A stretch of DNA of 64,000 nt from Candidatus Competibacter denitrificans Run_A_D11 (GCF_001051235.1 NZ_CBTJ020000057.1:21526-85525); one strand, 5' to 3'; positions 18,249 through 27,690 are shown, numbered from the stretch's first letter. The notes: generated by a model not told the origin, from the sequence alone. Numbers and translations: made by a program.

Positions 18249-18707
18249 TTAAAGCAGATGTGGCTGCCGTTTTGCCAGCCAGCGATCCAATGCGTTGGCA
18301 AAGGCACGTTTATCACGATCATGATAGGGTGCAGGTCCGCCGGTAACTGTTCCGGCAGCGCGAAGGGCTTCCTTGAAATCGCGGAGGCTTAACCGCTCCC
18401 GTATATTCTCCACCGTATACGCCTCACCGCGCGGATTCAGAACCGCCATCCCGCCCGCTACCAACCGCGCCGCCAGCGGAATATCAGCCGTGATGACCAG
18501 ATCACCGCGTTCCGCGTGCTGGACCAGGTAGTGATCAGCCGCATCCAGCGTTTGTTCCACCGACACCGCAGTAATCAGGGGAGACGCTCCGCTGAAAAGC
18601 TGACGATTAGCCACGAGCGTGACCGCAATACCCAGCCGGCGTGAAGCGCGAAACACCATCTCCTTCACCGGGCCAGGGCAGGCATCTGCATCAATCCAGA
18701 TTTTCAT
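18249..18707 (-). CDS. UPF0178 (YaiI/YqxD) family protein
   Basis: A 152-residue protein, full length for the family. It starts KIWIDADACPGPVKEMVFRAS and has HAERGDLVITADIPLAARLV, LNPRGEAYTVENI, GTVTGGPAPYHDRDKRAFANALDRWL. The family has a PIN/NYN-like fold with conserved acidic residues; a nuclease role is suspected but not established. ATG 18707 precedes the conserved DADACP and is preferred to the TTG at 18722. Confidence 0.93.
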   Translation of the reverse strand: MKIWIDADACPGPVKEMVFRASRRLGIAVTLVANRQLFSGASPLITAVSVEQTLDAADHYLVQHAERGDLVITADIPLAARLVAGGMAVLNPRGEAYTVENIRERLSLRDFKEALRAAGTVTGGPAPYHDRDKRAFANALDRWLAKRQPHLL

Positions 18708-19057
18708 GAGGTGATCTGCCAAGCATTGCCTGGTGTAACGAAGATCTTAACGGTAGCTGGGTTATTTGACTTGGAAGAGTTGGGATTATCTCTCTATTCC
18801 ACGGCGGCGCACCGGTGGCCCGTGGTCGATCATCAGGGAAACATCACGCTAATAGCAACCCCTGCCATCAAGCCCGGTTCGGCATTAAAATCCAGCGTGG
18901 CCAATCGGGTCTCGGCCTCAGGCTGGAAGCCTATGTACAGCAGTTACAGGCGCTAAAGGGCGTGGATCTGGTACCGGCTGATGTCGAGCATTGGCTGGGT
19001 AATCTCAAGCTCCCCAGCCGTGCTACACTGAGTTCGTATTATCGTGGAGCGGTGATT
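18708..19057. other. Intergenic region with a possible coding remnant
   Basis: No intact gene. On the plus strand a coding-like fragment (LRLEAYVQQLQALKGVDLVPADVEHWLG, about 18920-19000) may be the relic of an unknown gene. The rest shows no recognisable feature apart from the upstream region of the vapB-like gene. Confidence 0.35.
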
Positions 19058-19297
19058 ATGACGAATCTCACGATCAGTGTCGATGCGGAAGTCCTCAAAC
19101 GCGCTCGGATTCGGGCATTGGAAGAGAATACCTCGATCAATGCCGTACTCGCTCAGTATCTGGTTCATTACGCCCGGTTGGATGACAGTCGCCGACAACG
19201 GCAGGCCGCGTTGGAGGGGCTGTTGACGTTGGCTGAACACAGCCAGGCCGGACGCGGCGAAAGCGTCTGGACACGGGATGCGTTGCATGAACGATGA
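19058..19297 (+). CDS. VapB-like antitoxin
   Basis: A 79-residue protein. The N terminus MTNLTISVDAEVLKRARIRALEENTSINAVLAQYL is typical of ribbon-helix-helix antitoxins, and the tail is charged. It lies directly before a PIN-domain toxin and overlaps its start by 11 bp. In the family such proteins bind operator DNA and block the toxin active site. Confidence 0.82.
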   Translation: MTNLTISVDAEVLKRARIRALEENTSINAVLAQYLVHYARLDDSRRQRQAALEGLLTLAEHSQAGRGESVWTRDALHER

Positions 19298-19715
19298 GGT
19301 GCTGTTTATCGACACCAACATCTTGGTTTATTTGTTTGATAGCGATGCGCCTACCAAAAAGGCCATCGCCCAGACGGTGTTTCGCAAACCGAACCTCCGA
19401 TTGAGCACGCAAGTGCTGCAAGAGTTTTACGTGGCCGTGACGCGCAAACTGGCGCGGCCGCTGTCGCCTGCACAGGCATTGCAAGCCGTGCACTATTTCC
19501 AAACCTATCCGGTTGCGGTCATTTCCAGTGCGCTGGTCACCCGAAGCATTCAGCGGAGCATCGGCTCACAGCTATCGCTTTGGGACAGTCTGATCGTGGA
19601 AACGGCGTTAGCCGAAAACGCGGATCGACTGGTGACCGAGGATCTTCAGGACGGTTGGATGATCGACGGAATGCGGGTGTGGAATCCGTTCACATGCTCA
19701 TCTGAGCGGATCTGA
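19287..19715 (+). CDS. vapC: VapC-like PIN-domain toxin
   Basis: A 142-residue PIN-domain ribonuclease. The metal-binding acidic residues are visible: Asp in LFIDTNILVYLFD, Glu in STQVLQEFYVAVTRK, Asp in SLWDSLIVETAL and Asp in ADRLVTEDLQDG. ATG 19287 (MNDEVLFID) is preferred; ATG 19278 adds three residues. It is translationally coupled to the antitoxin. Confidence 0.9.
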   Translation: MNDEVLFIDTNILVYLFDSDAPTKKAIAQTVFRKPNLRLSTQVLQEFYVAVTRKLARPLSPAQALQAVHYFQTYPVAVISSALVTRSIQRSIGSQLSLWDSLIVETALAENADRLVTEDLQDGWMIDGMRVWNPFTCSSERI

Positions 19716-19755
19716 TTCACGCTATGAAGCTTAAGAAAGCTCTGGAGGAAGGCGG

Positions 19756-20457
19756 ATGCGCCATCGGCAGACCCATCAGCCCTTGAGTGATCACGAACTC
19801 AACCAGTTAGGCGATTTTCTTGAAGGCATCGGCTCATGCGCAATGAATCTCGAAATGCTGGATGGATTCTTCGCCGCGCTGATCTGCGGCCCCGATCCCG
19901 TGCCGCCCAGCGAGTGTCTGCCTGAGATTTTGGGCGAGGACTATGCCTTTGACAACCTGGACCAAGCCGACGAGATACTAGGGCTGATCCTACGCCACTG
20001 GAACACAATTGCCTCAGCGCTTAGTCACACGCTGAAAAAAGACGATGTGTATCTCCCTTTACTCCTCGAAGATGAACAAGGGGTCGTGTACGGCAACGAC
20101 TGGGCGGATGGTTTCTTGCAGGGCGTGCAATTACGATCCGAAAGCTGGCGGGAGTTGCTCACCGACGATGCCGTAGACGGCCCGCTGTTGCCGATGCTCA
20201 TCCTGGCGCACGAACATGATCCAGACCCCGATCTACGTCCACCCGCAATCGCTGCGGAAGACCGCGAGGTGTTGCTGCAAGTGATGGTTGCCGCGCTCAC
20301 CATGATTTATCGCCGTTTCGCACCGCATCGTCGCGCTGCCGCGCAGGCCGCCTTGCCAAGAAAAAACCCCAAGATCGGCCGAAATGACCCGTGCCCCTGT
20401 GGTAGCGGGCGCAAGTATAAACACTGTTGCGCAGCCACTCCGTCAACGCCCCATTGA
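19756..20457 (+). CDS. UPF0149 (YecA-like) protein with C-terminal SEC-C zinc motif
   Basis: A 233-residue protein. The UPF0149 domain covers most of the length ([59 protein letters not shown]). The C terminus is a SEC-C motif, [18 protein letters not shown], which binds zinc in SecA and related proteins. GGAGGAAGGCGG upstream supports the ATG. The exact role is unknown; a decayed second copy of the 3' end lies near 18110-18205. Confidence 0.92.
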   Translation: MRHRQTHQPLSDHELNQLGDFLEGIGSCAMNLEMLDGFFAALICGPDPVPPSECLPEILGEDYAFDNLDQADEILGLILRHWNTIASALSHTLKKDDVYLPLLLEDEQGVVYGNDWADGFLQGVQLRSESWRELLTDDAVDGPLLPMLILAHEHDPDPDLRPPAIAAEDREVLLQVMVAALTMIYRRFAPHRRAAAQAALPRKNPKIGRNDPCPCGSGRKYKHCCAATPSTPH

Positions 20458-20676
20458 AAACGCCAAGGGCGACCAAAGCCAATGCGCTGTTCTATGGCTT
20501 GCCCAAACTCGGATGAAACCCCTGCATCGCTCGCCGGCCGACGCGGGGTTTTCATTAAGTCTCCCAAGGATTAATGACAGGTAGCCCCACCGCCTTAAAT
20601 GGGGCCGTTTGGCATACCACCAGCCGCCTGACGGAAAGCACAGGCTTAGCCAAAATCTTTGGAGGTTAGGCCCTGA

Positions 20677-21849
20677 TCACGAACGATGGAGCGACCACCA
20701 ACCCAAGCCGATGACGGCGGCAGGATAAACGGCGGAAAGCCGATAAAGCTGCTCCAACGACAGCCATTCCCGTAGCGGCCCAATCACGAATGAACCTAAT
20801 CCGACACCCACCATCAGTGCGGCGATGAGCATGGAAGACACCCAAGCCACCTCGTTGGGAAATCGTTCGGACGCCAGGGTGATGGTCAACGGGAAAAACG
20901 CCGAACAGGCCAGCCCCGCCAGCGCGAACAAGCCTAAGCCTAAAACCGGCGTGGACGCCCCCGGCAAGAGCCAGAACGCCGCGATCATCAGCACCGGCAA
21001 CGCCAACCAAATCGTCAACGGCGCGATTCGGACCACCAGTACCGAAACCAGCAGGCGACCCGCCACCATCGCGGCCCAGAATACCGACAGGGCCAACGCC
21101 GCCACGCCTGCCGATAATCCCTTGGCTTCACGTAAATAAATGACCGCCCAATTGCTAAAGGTCCCTTCAGCGAAGGCATAGAGCACCGCAATACTGGCGA
21201 AGATCCAGAAGGTGGCGGAAGCCAGCGGTGGTTTTGTCGTGATGCGCTGCTCGGTTTTAACGGCGGCATCCGTTGGTAACCGAACGAGCGCCGCCGTCAA
21301 TGCCAACCCTGCGCCCAACCCCAGCAGCGACCAGGGAAAGCCGCTCCACCAACCCGCTCGGCTGAAGCCATCCACCAGTAACGGCCCCGTCATCAAACCA
21401 AGGCCCATCAGCGTATGCAAGGCGACAATGGCTGTTGGAGCGCGTTGGGGAAAAAACTGCGGCGGGTAGCTATTGAGCGGCGCGCCGCCCACGCCGAAGC
21501 TGAAACCCAACAACCCGGTGCCGATCAGAATGATTGGAAAAACCAGCGCGGGGTTCACCCACAGGCTGGCCACCAGCGCCAGTTGCGACAAGCCGTTGCC
21601 CGCCGCCGTCAGCCATAACAGCGGCTGCAAGCCTAAGCGGCGGGCCAGCGTTCCGCCCGCCACCGCGCCCACCACCGCCAACGCGACCTGGGGCAGGAAG
21701 ATCGCGCCATATTGGGCATCGCTGAAGCCGTGCATTTGCTTCAGAACGGCGCTGCTGGCGGGAAAACTAACCAGCGTCAAGCCTTGCAAAAAGGCAATCA
21801 GATAAACGGTCAGCACGGCCGGCCAATGCGTCGCAGCGAGTTTGTTCAT
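20677..21849 (-). CDS. Major facilitator superfamily transporter
   Basis: A 390-residue protein with about 12 hydrophobic segments. It has the MFS-like loop GGTLARRLGLQPLLWLT after helix 2-3, and GFSFGVGGAPLNSYPPQFFP resembles sugar/fucose-permease-like MFS members. The substrate is not apparent. The start at 21849 has GGAGAAG seven to ten bases upstream, and this Shine-Dalgarno lies in an IS200-type right-end block (21854-21896). The gene is not obviously in an operon. Confidence 0.9.
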   Translation of the reverse strand: MNKLAATHWPAVLTVYLIAFLQGLTLVSFPASSAVLKQMHGFSDAQYGAIFLPQVALAVVGAVAGGTLARRLGLQPLLWLTAAGNGLSQLALVASLWVNPALVFPIILIGTGLLGFSFGVGGAPLNSYPPQFFPQRAPTAIVALHTLMGLGLMTGPLLVDGFSRAGWWSGFPWSLLGLGAGLALTAALVRLPTDAAVKTEQRITTKPPLASATFWIFASIAVLYAFAEGTFSNWAVIYLREAKGLSAGVAALALSVFWAAMVAGRLLVSVLVVRIAPLTIWLALPVLMIAAFWLLPGASTPVLGLGLFALAGLACSAFFPLTITLASERFPNEVAWVSSMLIAALMVGVGLGSFVIGPLREWLSLEQLYRLSAVYPAAVIGLGWWSLHRS

Positions 21850-21853
21850 CTGG

Positions 21854-21896
21854 CTTCTCCGCGAGAGACCCCAGCCTTTAGGCTGGAGAGGGATAG
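21854..21896 (-). repeat. Solo IS200-type right end upstream of the MFS gene
   Basis: On the minus strand this 43-base block matches 517-559 apart from a few changes, and here the stem CCAGCC-TAAA-GGCTGG is perfect. No tnpA lies beside it. Its terminal GCGGAGAAG is four bases from the MFS start codon, the same arrangement as at the response regulator. A small hairpin (CAGTCCCC/GGGGACTG, about 21910-21930) follows. Confidence 0.7.
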
Positions 21897-21977
21897 CGGA
21901 CGGCGCGGCAGTCCCCCTGGCGGGGACTGTTGAAGTACCGCGTTTTTGGGTAACATCGTCAATGTCTCCTATTCAAG

Positions 21978-22196
21978 ACCTACCGCAGGGCTTGCGGAAT
22001 GTGAAGTCTGTGGAGAGGATGTGAGACCTGGGGGAGTTTCTGGCTGCGGCTCGAACCGCGTAAGACTCCCCACTCCGGGGAATCGAATCGGCGAAAACCA
22101 AGCCTCACTCCTCTGGGCAATCCTCCACGAAGCAGAAAACCCTGATTGTGAAATCAGGCATCCCCGTCCTTGAGGACGAGGAGGATGTCAAAGGGA
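21978..22196 (+). pseudogene. IS605-type tnpB 3' remnant with right end
   Basis: The plus strand reads TAGLAECEVCGEDVRPGG, the usual ending of IS1341/IS605 TnpB proteins after the zinc finger, and continues into NRIGENQAS and PDCEIRHPRP. It is followed by GTCCTTGAGGAC and GAGGATGTCAAAG (22165-22196), a typical right-end hairpin of tnpB elements. The rest of tnpB is gone. The fragment lies just beyond the stop of the NDH-2 fusion gene. Confidence 0.65.
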
Positions 22197-22202
22197 TAGA
22201 CC

Positions 22203-24329
22203 TCATTCGCGGCCGCCGGTAATCAACCGGGTGCCGCGTTTATAGGTGAGATAGGCCCAGAACCACTCGATAGCGACCGATAGGCGCTTGCGGGTATCCA
22301 CCAGAAAGAACACATGCGCGATGCCCCACAGCCACCAGGCCAGCGCCCCGCTCAAGCGCAACCCGCCGAACTCCACGACCGCCGCCTGGCGACCGATGGT
22401 GGCGAGATTGCCCAGATGCCCATAACGAAACGGCGGCCATCCGCTACGACCTTCCAGCCGCGCCTTGATCAGCTTGGCCACATACGCGCCCTGCTGTTTG
22501 GCGGCGGGCGCAAGTCCCGGCACCGGCTGGCCATCCCAGGCTTCGCTCAGGGCAGTGTCACCGATGGCGAACACGTTAGGCAAGCCCGGCACGGCCAAAT
22601 CCGGCCCGACCTTGAGCCGACCGGCGGCATCGGCTTCGACCTTGAGCCATTGCGCAGCGGGCGAAGCCATCACCCCGGCTGCCCAAAATATGGTGCGCGC
22701 GCCGATCCGCTGGCCGGACACCAGCACCCCTTCGGCGTCGATCTTCTCCACCCGGCTTTTGAGCAGAACTTCCACGCCCAAGGTGCGCAGCGATTGCGCC
22801 GATACTGCGGACAATGCTTCAGCAAATGCGGGTAGCAGACGCGGCGCGGATTGCACCAGCAGCACCCGCGCTTGTGCTGGGTCGATGTTGCGGAATTCGC
22901 CGCTGAGTCCGTGCCGGGCCAGCTCGATGATGGCTCCGGCCAACTCCACCCCGGTTGGGCCGCCACCGACGATCACGAAAGTGAGCAGCCGTTGCCGTTC
23001 TTCGGGATCAGCACAGTTTTCGGCTTGCTCGAAGGCCAGCAGCAGCCGACGACGAATGGCGGTGGCGTCGTCAATCTGCTTCAAACCCGGCGCGTAGGGT
23101 TCCCAATCGTCGCACCCAAAGTAGCTGTGCCGTGCACCCGTCGCCAGCACCAAATAGTCGTAATTGATGCGTGAACCGTCGCGCAGAATGACCTGACGTA
23201 TCGTGGTCTCCACATCCGCTACCTCACCCAGCAAAACCCGCACATTATGCTGATCCCGGAACAGCGACCGAATCGGGGTGGCGACATCGGCGGGCGATAA
23301 ACTGGCGGTAGCCACCTGATACAGCAACGGCTGAAACAGATGATAGTTGCGCTTGTCGATCACGCTGACCCGACACGCTGCCAAGCGCAGACCGTGTGCG
23401 GCCTTTAATCCACCGAAACCAGCACCGACGATCACCACATGCGGCACATCGGCCAGCGCGGCGTCGGCCCAGCTTTCCAGCGGTGGAAACCAGCGGGCCA
23501 GTTGTCGCTTTAGGCGTGCATCGGCAGCGATTGGTCCCGGCCCGCGCAGTGCAATGAGTCCCAGTAGAAAACATTGATAAAGCCGGTTGAGCGTCTGAAC
23601 CTCGTCCGCACCCATAACGCCCGCCCCGAGCAACGCCAGCGCCGCACTTATCGCCGCCAAGCGGGTCGCCAAGCCCAACGCCAACAAGGGGCTGACGAAA
23701 CCCAGCACCGCCTCCAGCAACGAACGCCCCACCAGCACGGGTGTAAACCACAGGCTGGCTAGCCAAAGCCGTAGCGCCAGTTGATAGACCGGGCCAAGCG
23801 TGCGAGTAAGCGCGGCGTAGAGCCGAGCCAGCGGCTTGACCAATGGCAGCGCCGAGGCGGCTAGCCCAGATGCCAGCAATCGATCCAGGGAAATCGATCC
23901 CGCACCCATGATGACATACCAGCCAAATAAAGCGGCCCAATACAAATGCTGGTCAAGGGCGAGGTATTCAAACTGAATGACCAAGGTCAGCAGCAGCAGC
24001 GCCAGTGCTGCCAGCCGGGTCGCCAACCCGAAGGCGAGCAACATCGAGCCGACGACTTCAAGGGTTACCCCGACGATAGCCGCTGTCACCGGATTCAGCC
24101 AAGACACCGGATATTCGTAAGTGGCGAGCGTCAGCGCGTTGTCCCAATTGGCCAGCTTGAGCACGCCGGACACCCAAAACACCTGTGCCAGCCACAGTCG
24201 AATCAACAAATCCAGGAACGGATAGAACGTGGCTTCAGCGACCCGCAGTGTTTCATCTACGCGCTTGAGAAATGCAGCGATGACATTAGCCCGACGGTGG
24301 CGGACAGCGGCGACAGTGGCGGTGAGCAT
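22203..24329 (-). CDS. DoxX-DoxX/type II NADH dehydrogenase fusion
   Basis: A 708-residue fusion. Two DoxX-like four-helix membrane domains occupy about residues 30-150 and 180-270. A pyridine-nucleotide FAD oxidoreductase follows: VVIVGAGFGGLKAAHGL for FAD near residue 300, NYHLFQPLLYQVATASLSP, TFVIVGGGPTGVELAGAI for NAD(P)H, and FAIGDTA. The second half looks like type II NADH:quinone dehydrogenase, which oxidises NADH at the membrane without proton pumping; the DoxX parts suggest a membrane partner role. It begins four bases after the GH63-like gene and is probably cotranscribed with it. Confidence 0.9.
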   Translation of the reverse strand: MLTATVAAVRHRRANVIAAFLKRVDETLRVAEATFYPFLDLLIRLWLAQVFWVSGVLKLANWDNALTLATYEYPVSWLNPVTAAIVGVTLEVVGSMLLAFGLATRLAALALLLLTLVIQFEYLALDQHLYWAALFGWYVIMGAGSISLDRLLASGLAASALPLVKPLARLYAALTRTLGPVYQLALRLWLASLWFTPVLVGRSLLEAVLGFVSPLLALGLATRLAAISAALALLGAGVMGADEVQTLNRLYQCFLLGLIALRGPGPIAADARLKRQLARWFPPLESWADAALADVPHVVIVGAGFGGLKAAHGLRLAACRVSVIDKRNYHLFQPLLYQVATASLSPADVATPIRSLFRDQHNVRVLLGEVADVETTIRQVILRDGSRINYDYLVLATGARHSYFGCDDWEPYAPGLKQIDDATAIRRRLLLAFEQAENCADPEERQRLLTFVIVGGGPTGVELAGAIIELARHGLSGEFRNIDPAQARVLLVQSAPRLLPAFAEALSAVSAQSLRTLGVEVLLKSRVEKIDAEGVLVSGQRIGARTIFWAAGVMASPAAQWLKVEADAAGRLKVGPDLAVPGLPNVFAIGDTALSEAWDGQPVPGLAPAAKQQGAYVAKLIKARLEGRSGWPPFRYGHLGNLATIGRQAAVVEFGGLRLSGALAWWLWGIAHVFFLVDTRKRLSVAIEWFWAYLTYKRGTRLITGGRE

Positions 24330-24332
24330 GGT

Positions 24333-27158
24333 TTAGCCCTCCACTGTGCTGGGAACCGGCAGCAGCGCATCATCTGGTGCGGCGTGCGGCCCCTCGGTCA
24401 ACGCTGAGGTCGTCGTTTGCTGCTGCCAGTAGGTGGGGATTGCCCGCCGATAGCGGCGCGTCACCAGATTGGCCAACAAGCCGGTCCAGCCGGTTTGATG
24501 GGCCGCACCCAGCCCCTCGCCCGTATCGCCGTGGAAATATTCGTAAAATTGCAGCAACTCGCGCCAGTGCGGATCGTGCTGGAAGGGGCTGTCGGCGGGG
24601 AATGCGGGCATTTGGCCGTGGGCGTCGCGGCGGTAGATGTCTACCAACCGTTCGGCGATCAAGGTGGCGATTTCCCGCAAATTCAGCTCGCGGTTGCCCA
24701 GACTGGGCACAACGATGGTGAAGTTGTCGCCGAGGAAGCGGTGGAATTTCTCCAGCGCCTGCACCAGGGTGTAATTGGTCGGCAGCCAGATCGGGCCGCG
24801 CCAGTTGGAGTTGCCGCCGAACAGGCCGGAATTGGATTCACCGGGCACGTACTCAATGAGGGCTTCGCCGACGCCGGGCAGCGTGCCCAAGTTTGTCTGC
24901 GTGGCGTGCAGGCGGCTGACGCTGCGCACGCCATGCGGCGAGAGGAACTCGTCCTCATTCAGCAATCGTTTGAGAATAGACGGCAGCATCCGGTGGGTGA
25001 CCAGCGCCAGCAGATGCTCGCCCCGTTCGTTCTCCCAATTCGGACATTGACAGATCACGCTGCCGTCGAATACGCCGTGGCGGTGCTGGCGTAACACCTC
25101 CCGAAAGCGTGGCGTCTTGGCGAGCAAACGCCGGTCCACCACTTCGCAGGCGAACAGTGGAATCAGCCCAACCCAGGAATACACGTCGATGCGCTGAATC
25201 TGACCGTCGGGGCAAACCACCAAGTCCTTGAAGAAACCCGCTTTCTGATCCCACAGCGACACGTCATTGCCGGCATGACCGGCGATGGCGTTGGCAATGG
25301 CCAGAAATTGCTGATAAATCTGGATGGCGATGTCTTCGTAATCCCGATCTTCGGCTGCCAGCTCCAAGGCGATCACGGTCATGTTGAGCGCGAACATCGC
25401 CATCCAGCCGGTGGCGTCGGCTTGCTTGAGCGCGTAACCCGTCGGCAGCGGGCGGGAGCGGTCAAACACCGAGATGTTGTCGAGGCCGAGGAAGCCGCCT
25501 TCGAACACGTTGTTGCCTTCGCTGTCCTTGCGGTTGATCCACCAGCCATAGTTCAAGAGCAGCTTGTGAAACACCCGCTCCAGGAAATGCAGGTCGCCCC
25601 GACCGCGCTGCACCCGCTCCGCGCGGAACACTTTCAGCGCGCCCATCGCGTGCACCGGCGGATTGACATCGCCGAAGGCCCATTCGTAGGCGGGAATCTG
25701 GCCGTTGGGGTGCAGGTAGCGTTCGCGCAGCACCAGCTCGATTTGCTCCTTGGCGAAATCGACATCGAGCAGCGATAGCGCCGCGCAATGGTAGGCCAAG
25801 TCCCAGGCCGCGAACCAGGGATACTCCCACTTATCGGGCATGGAGATAATGTCGGCGGCTTTGAGATGCCGCCAGGTGCGGTTGCGGCCCCCTTTGCGGG
25901 TATCGGGCGGCGGGAACTGGTCGCCGTCCAGCCAGCGGGCCACGTCATAGTGAAAAAACTGCTTGCTCCAGATCATGCCCGCCGAGGCTTGGCGCAGGAT
26001 GCGCTGATCTTCGGCGGAGGCGTCTGGCAGCAACGCCCGATAGAACGCATCGGCTTCGGCTTGGCGGTCGGTGAACGCCTTTTCATGGTTGGCGAAGGGT
26101 CGCTCTAGCGATGCGGCGCTCAACACCAATTCGATTTGCGCTTGCTGGCCGCCCGCCACGGTCAGCACATGCCAGGCGGCGAATTTCGTGCCCTGCAAGG
26201 CGGGATTGACCGCCGCCCGTTCGCCGTTGACCACCCGGCGGTGGAAGCCATCTTTGACGTAGGGGGTCGTGTTGGCCAGCCCCCATAGCTTCTGGGCGTT
26301 GTGCTCGTTGTCGGTGTACAGCGGTTCGGCGGCTTGCCGACCGTACAGGTGATAGGCGCCCAGCGTCGGGTGCTCGGCGCATACCGCCCAGGCTGTGCCG
26401 GTCGGTGCCGGCATCGTGCGCAAGATGGGCTTGCCCGTCGGCTGCGTGAAGGATGCCTCTGGATCGCCCCGCAAGTCGGCCAGCGCTTGTTGCTTCTCCT
26501 CGTCACCCCACGCCCAGGTATTGCGGAACCACAGTTGCGGCAGCAGATGCAGGGTCGCTTCGTCCGGGCCGCGATTGGCGGCGGTGAGGCGGATGTGGAT
26601 TTCGTCCGGCCCGGCCTTGGCGTAGCTCACCTCCACATCCCAGTAACGGTTGTCCTGAAAGACGCCGGTATCGAGCAGGTTGAACGGCGGGTCTTGGCGA
26701 CTACGGCGGCGGTTTTCCTCCAGCAGCCTGCCGTAGGGATATTCGGCTTGCGGATATTTGTAGAGATAGCGCAACACGCTGTGGCTGGGGGTGGCGTCGA
26801 GGTAGAAGTAGTATTCCTTCACATCCTCGCCGTGATTGCCCTGATTGCCGGTAAGACCGAAGGCGCGTTCCTTGAGGATTGGATCGCGGCCGTTCCACAG
26901 GGCCAGCGCGAAACACAGCCGTTGCTGCTCGTCGCAAATCCCGCCCAAACCATCCTCATTCCAGCGATAGGCGCGGGAACGGGCCTGGTCGTGGTCGAGA
27001 TGCTCCCAGGCTTCGCCGTGGGCGCTGTAGTCCTCCCGCACCGTGCCCCAGGCCCGTTCCGCCAGATACGGCCCCCACAGCCGCCAGTGCTCCTGGCCTT
27101 CGTGCTGGCGTTCCAGACGCAGCCGTTCGGGGTTGTCGAGGGGAATCGTGGCCTTCAT
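24333..27158 (-). CDS. GH63-like (MGH1-type) glycoside hydrolase
   Basis: A 941-residue protein resembling large bacterial glycosidase family 63 / mannosylglycerate-hydrolase-type enzymes with an (alpha/alpha)6 barrel. Visible pieces are LAERAWGTVREDYSAHGEAWEHLDHDQARSRAYRWNEDGLGG near the N terminus, YPWFAAWDLAYHCAALSLLDVDFAKEQ, GQIPAYEWAFGDVNPPVHAMGAL, and RGPIWLPTNYTLVQALEKF near the C terminus. The substrate is not certain. ATG 27158 has GGAGAA eight bases upstream; a longer frame upstream runs through the promoter. A strong -24/-12 element (27296-27310) and a shared upstream element (27386-27420) suggest sigma-54 control. Confidence 0.88.
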   Translation of the reverse strand: MKATIPLDNPERLRLERQHEGQEHWRLWGPYLAERAWGTVREDYSAHGEAWEHLDHDQARSRAYRWNEDGLGGICDEQQRLCFALALWNGRDPILKERAFGLTGNQGNHGEDVKEYYFYLDATPSHSVLRYLYKYPQAEYPYGRLLEENRRRSRQDPPFNLLDTGVFQDNRYWDVEVSYAKAGPDEIHIRLTAANRGPDEATLHLLPQLWFRNTWAWGDEEKQQALADLRGDPEASFTQPTGKPILRTMPAPTGTAWAVCAEHPTLGAYHLYGRQAAEPLYTDNEHNAQKLWGLANTTPYVKDGFHRRVVNGERAAVNPALQGTKFAAWHVLTVAGGQQAQIELVLSAASLERPFANHEKAFTDRQAEADAFYRALLPDASAEDQRILRQASAGMIWSKQFFHYDVARWLDGDQFPPPDTRKGGRNRTWRHLKAADIISMPDKWEYPWFAAWDLAYHCAALSLLDVDFAKEQIELVLRERYLHPNGQIPAYEWAFGDVNPPVHAMGALKVFRAERVQRGRGDLHFLERVFHKLLLNYGWWINRKDSEGNNVFEGGFLGLDNISVFDRSRPLPTGYALKQADATGWMAMFALNMTVIALELAAEDRDYEDIAIQIYQQFLAIANAIAGHAGNDVSLWDQKAGFFKDLVVCPDGQIQRIDVYSWVGLIPLFACEVVDRRLLAKTPRFREVLRQHRHGVFDGSVICQCPNWENERGEHLLALVTHRMLPSILKRLLNEDEFLSPHGVRSVSRLHATQTNLGTLPGVGEALIEYVPGESNSGLFGGNSNWRGPIWLPTNYTLVQALEKFHRFLGDNFTIVVPSLGNRELNLREIATLIAERLVDIYRRDAHGQMPAFPADSPFQHDPHWRELLQFYEYFHGDTGEGLGAAHQTGWTGLLANLVTRRYRRAIPTYWQQQTTTSALTEGPHAAPDDALLPVPSTVEG

Positions 27159-27295
27159 GGGGGGTTCTCCAGAATGTGGGGTTGCCAGTGCTAAGCGGTC
27201 GTTGATGATCGACGAGCCATGACGCCCTTTCTGGGAAAAATTCTTTTCCAGAGAAAAAGACAACCTCATCGATCCAGTGTGCTTCACTCGAAAGA

Positions 27296-27310
27296 GCAAC
27301 ACCTGTGCCA
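27296..27310 (-). promoter_or_regulatory. Sigma-54 (-24/-12) promoter for the GH63-like operon
   Basis: The minus strand reads TGGCACAGGTGTTGCT, with the conserved GG and GC doublets at correct spacing (TGGCAC-N5-TTGC). Transcription would begin about 12 bases downstream, giving a leader of about 125 bases to ATG 27158. Match to consensus is seen; activity is inferred. Confidence 0.75.
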
Positions 27311-27385
27311 CTGGAGAATTTTGTTTTAACTAGCTGATAATTAATGATATTAATTCGAGATATTGCACGTCAGGCGAGGATGGAG

Positions 27386-27420
27386 ACCGCGAAATATCGC
27401 AAAACCGCTAAATACGGTGG
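27386..27420. promoter_or_regulatory. Upstream activator element, copy A
   Basis: A 35-base block that agrees at 27 of 35 positions, without gaps, with 34722-34755. Its core is CCGCGAAATATCG, followed by AAA-C-G-TAAATA and GTGG. It lies 76 bp upstream of the -24 element, the usual place for enhancer-binding protein sites. Confidence 0.6.
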
Positions 27421-27667
27421 GCTTGAAGAGGGGATTGGGCATTCAGGCAAGTTTTGCAGCCCGTATGAAGCGACTCAGCTAGAATAGTTTGCCGCGCCAA
27501 CCGCGTTTTTCGCGATGGGCGAGTGCCTGGGACGGAAGGCCAGGTGGGTTTCCAGGGTTAGAAGTCTAGTGAAGAATGTTATATCGCTGATAAAGAATAA
27601 CAGAATCAAATAGTTAAAATCAGCCACAGCAAGATGTGGTCGATTGGCAGAAGCCGTATAATCATTA
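27421..27667. other. Intergenic boundary of the cassette array
   Basis: Nothing recognisable. It separates the GH63-like promoter region from the first cassette. GTTAGGC at 27668-27674 fits the recombination core (GTTRRRY) and probably marks the array start; no integrase gene or attI could be identified here. Confidence 0.4.
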
Positions 27668-27690
27668 GTTAGGCCTCACAGGAGCCATCC

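Noticed and set aside
27159..27311. Upstream extension of the GH63-like gene by 51 codons
   Set aside because: It would cover the -24/-12 element and lacks a ribosome-binding site, whereas ATG 27158 has GGAGAA at good spacing.
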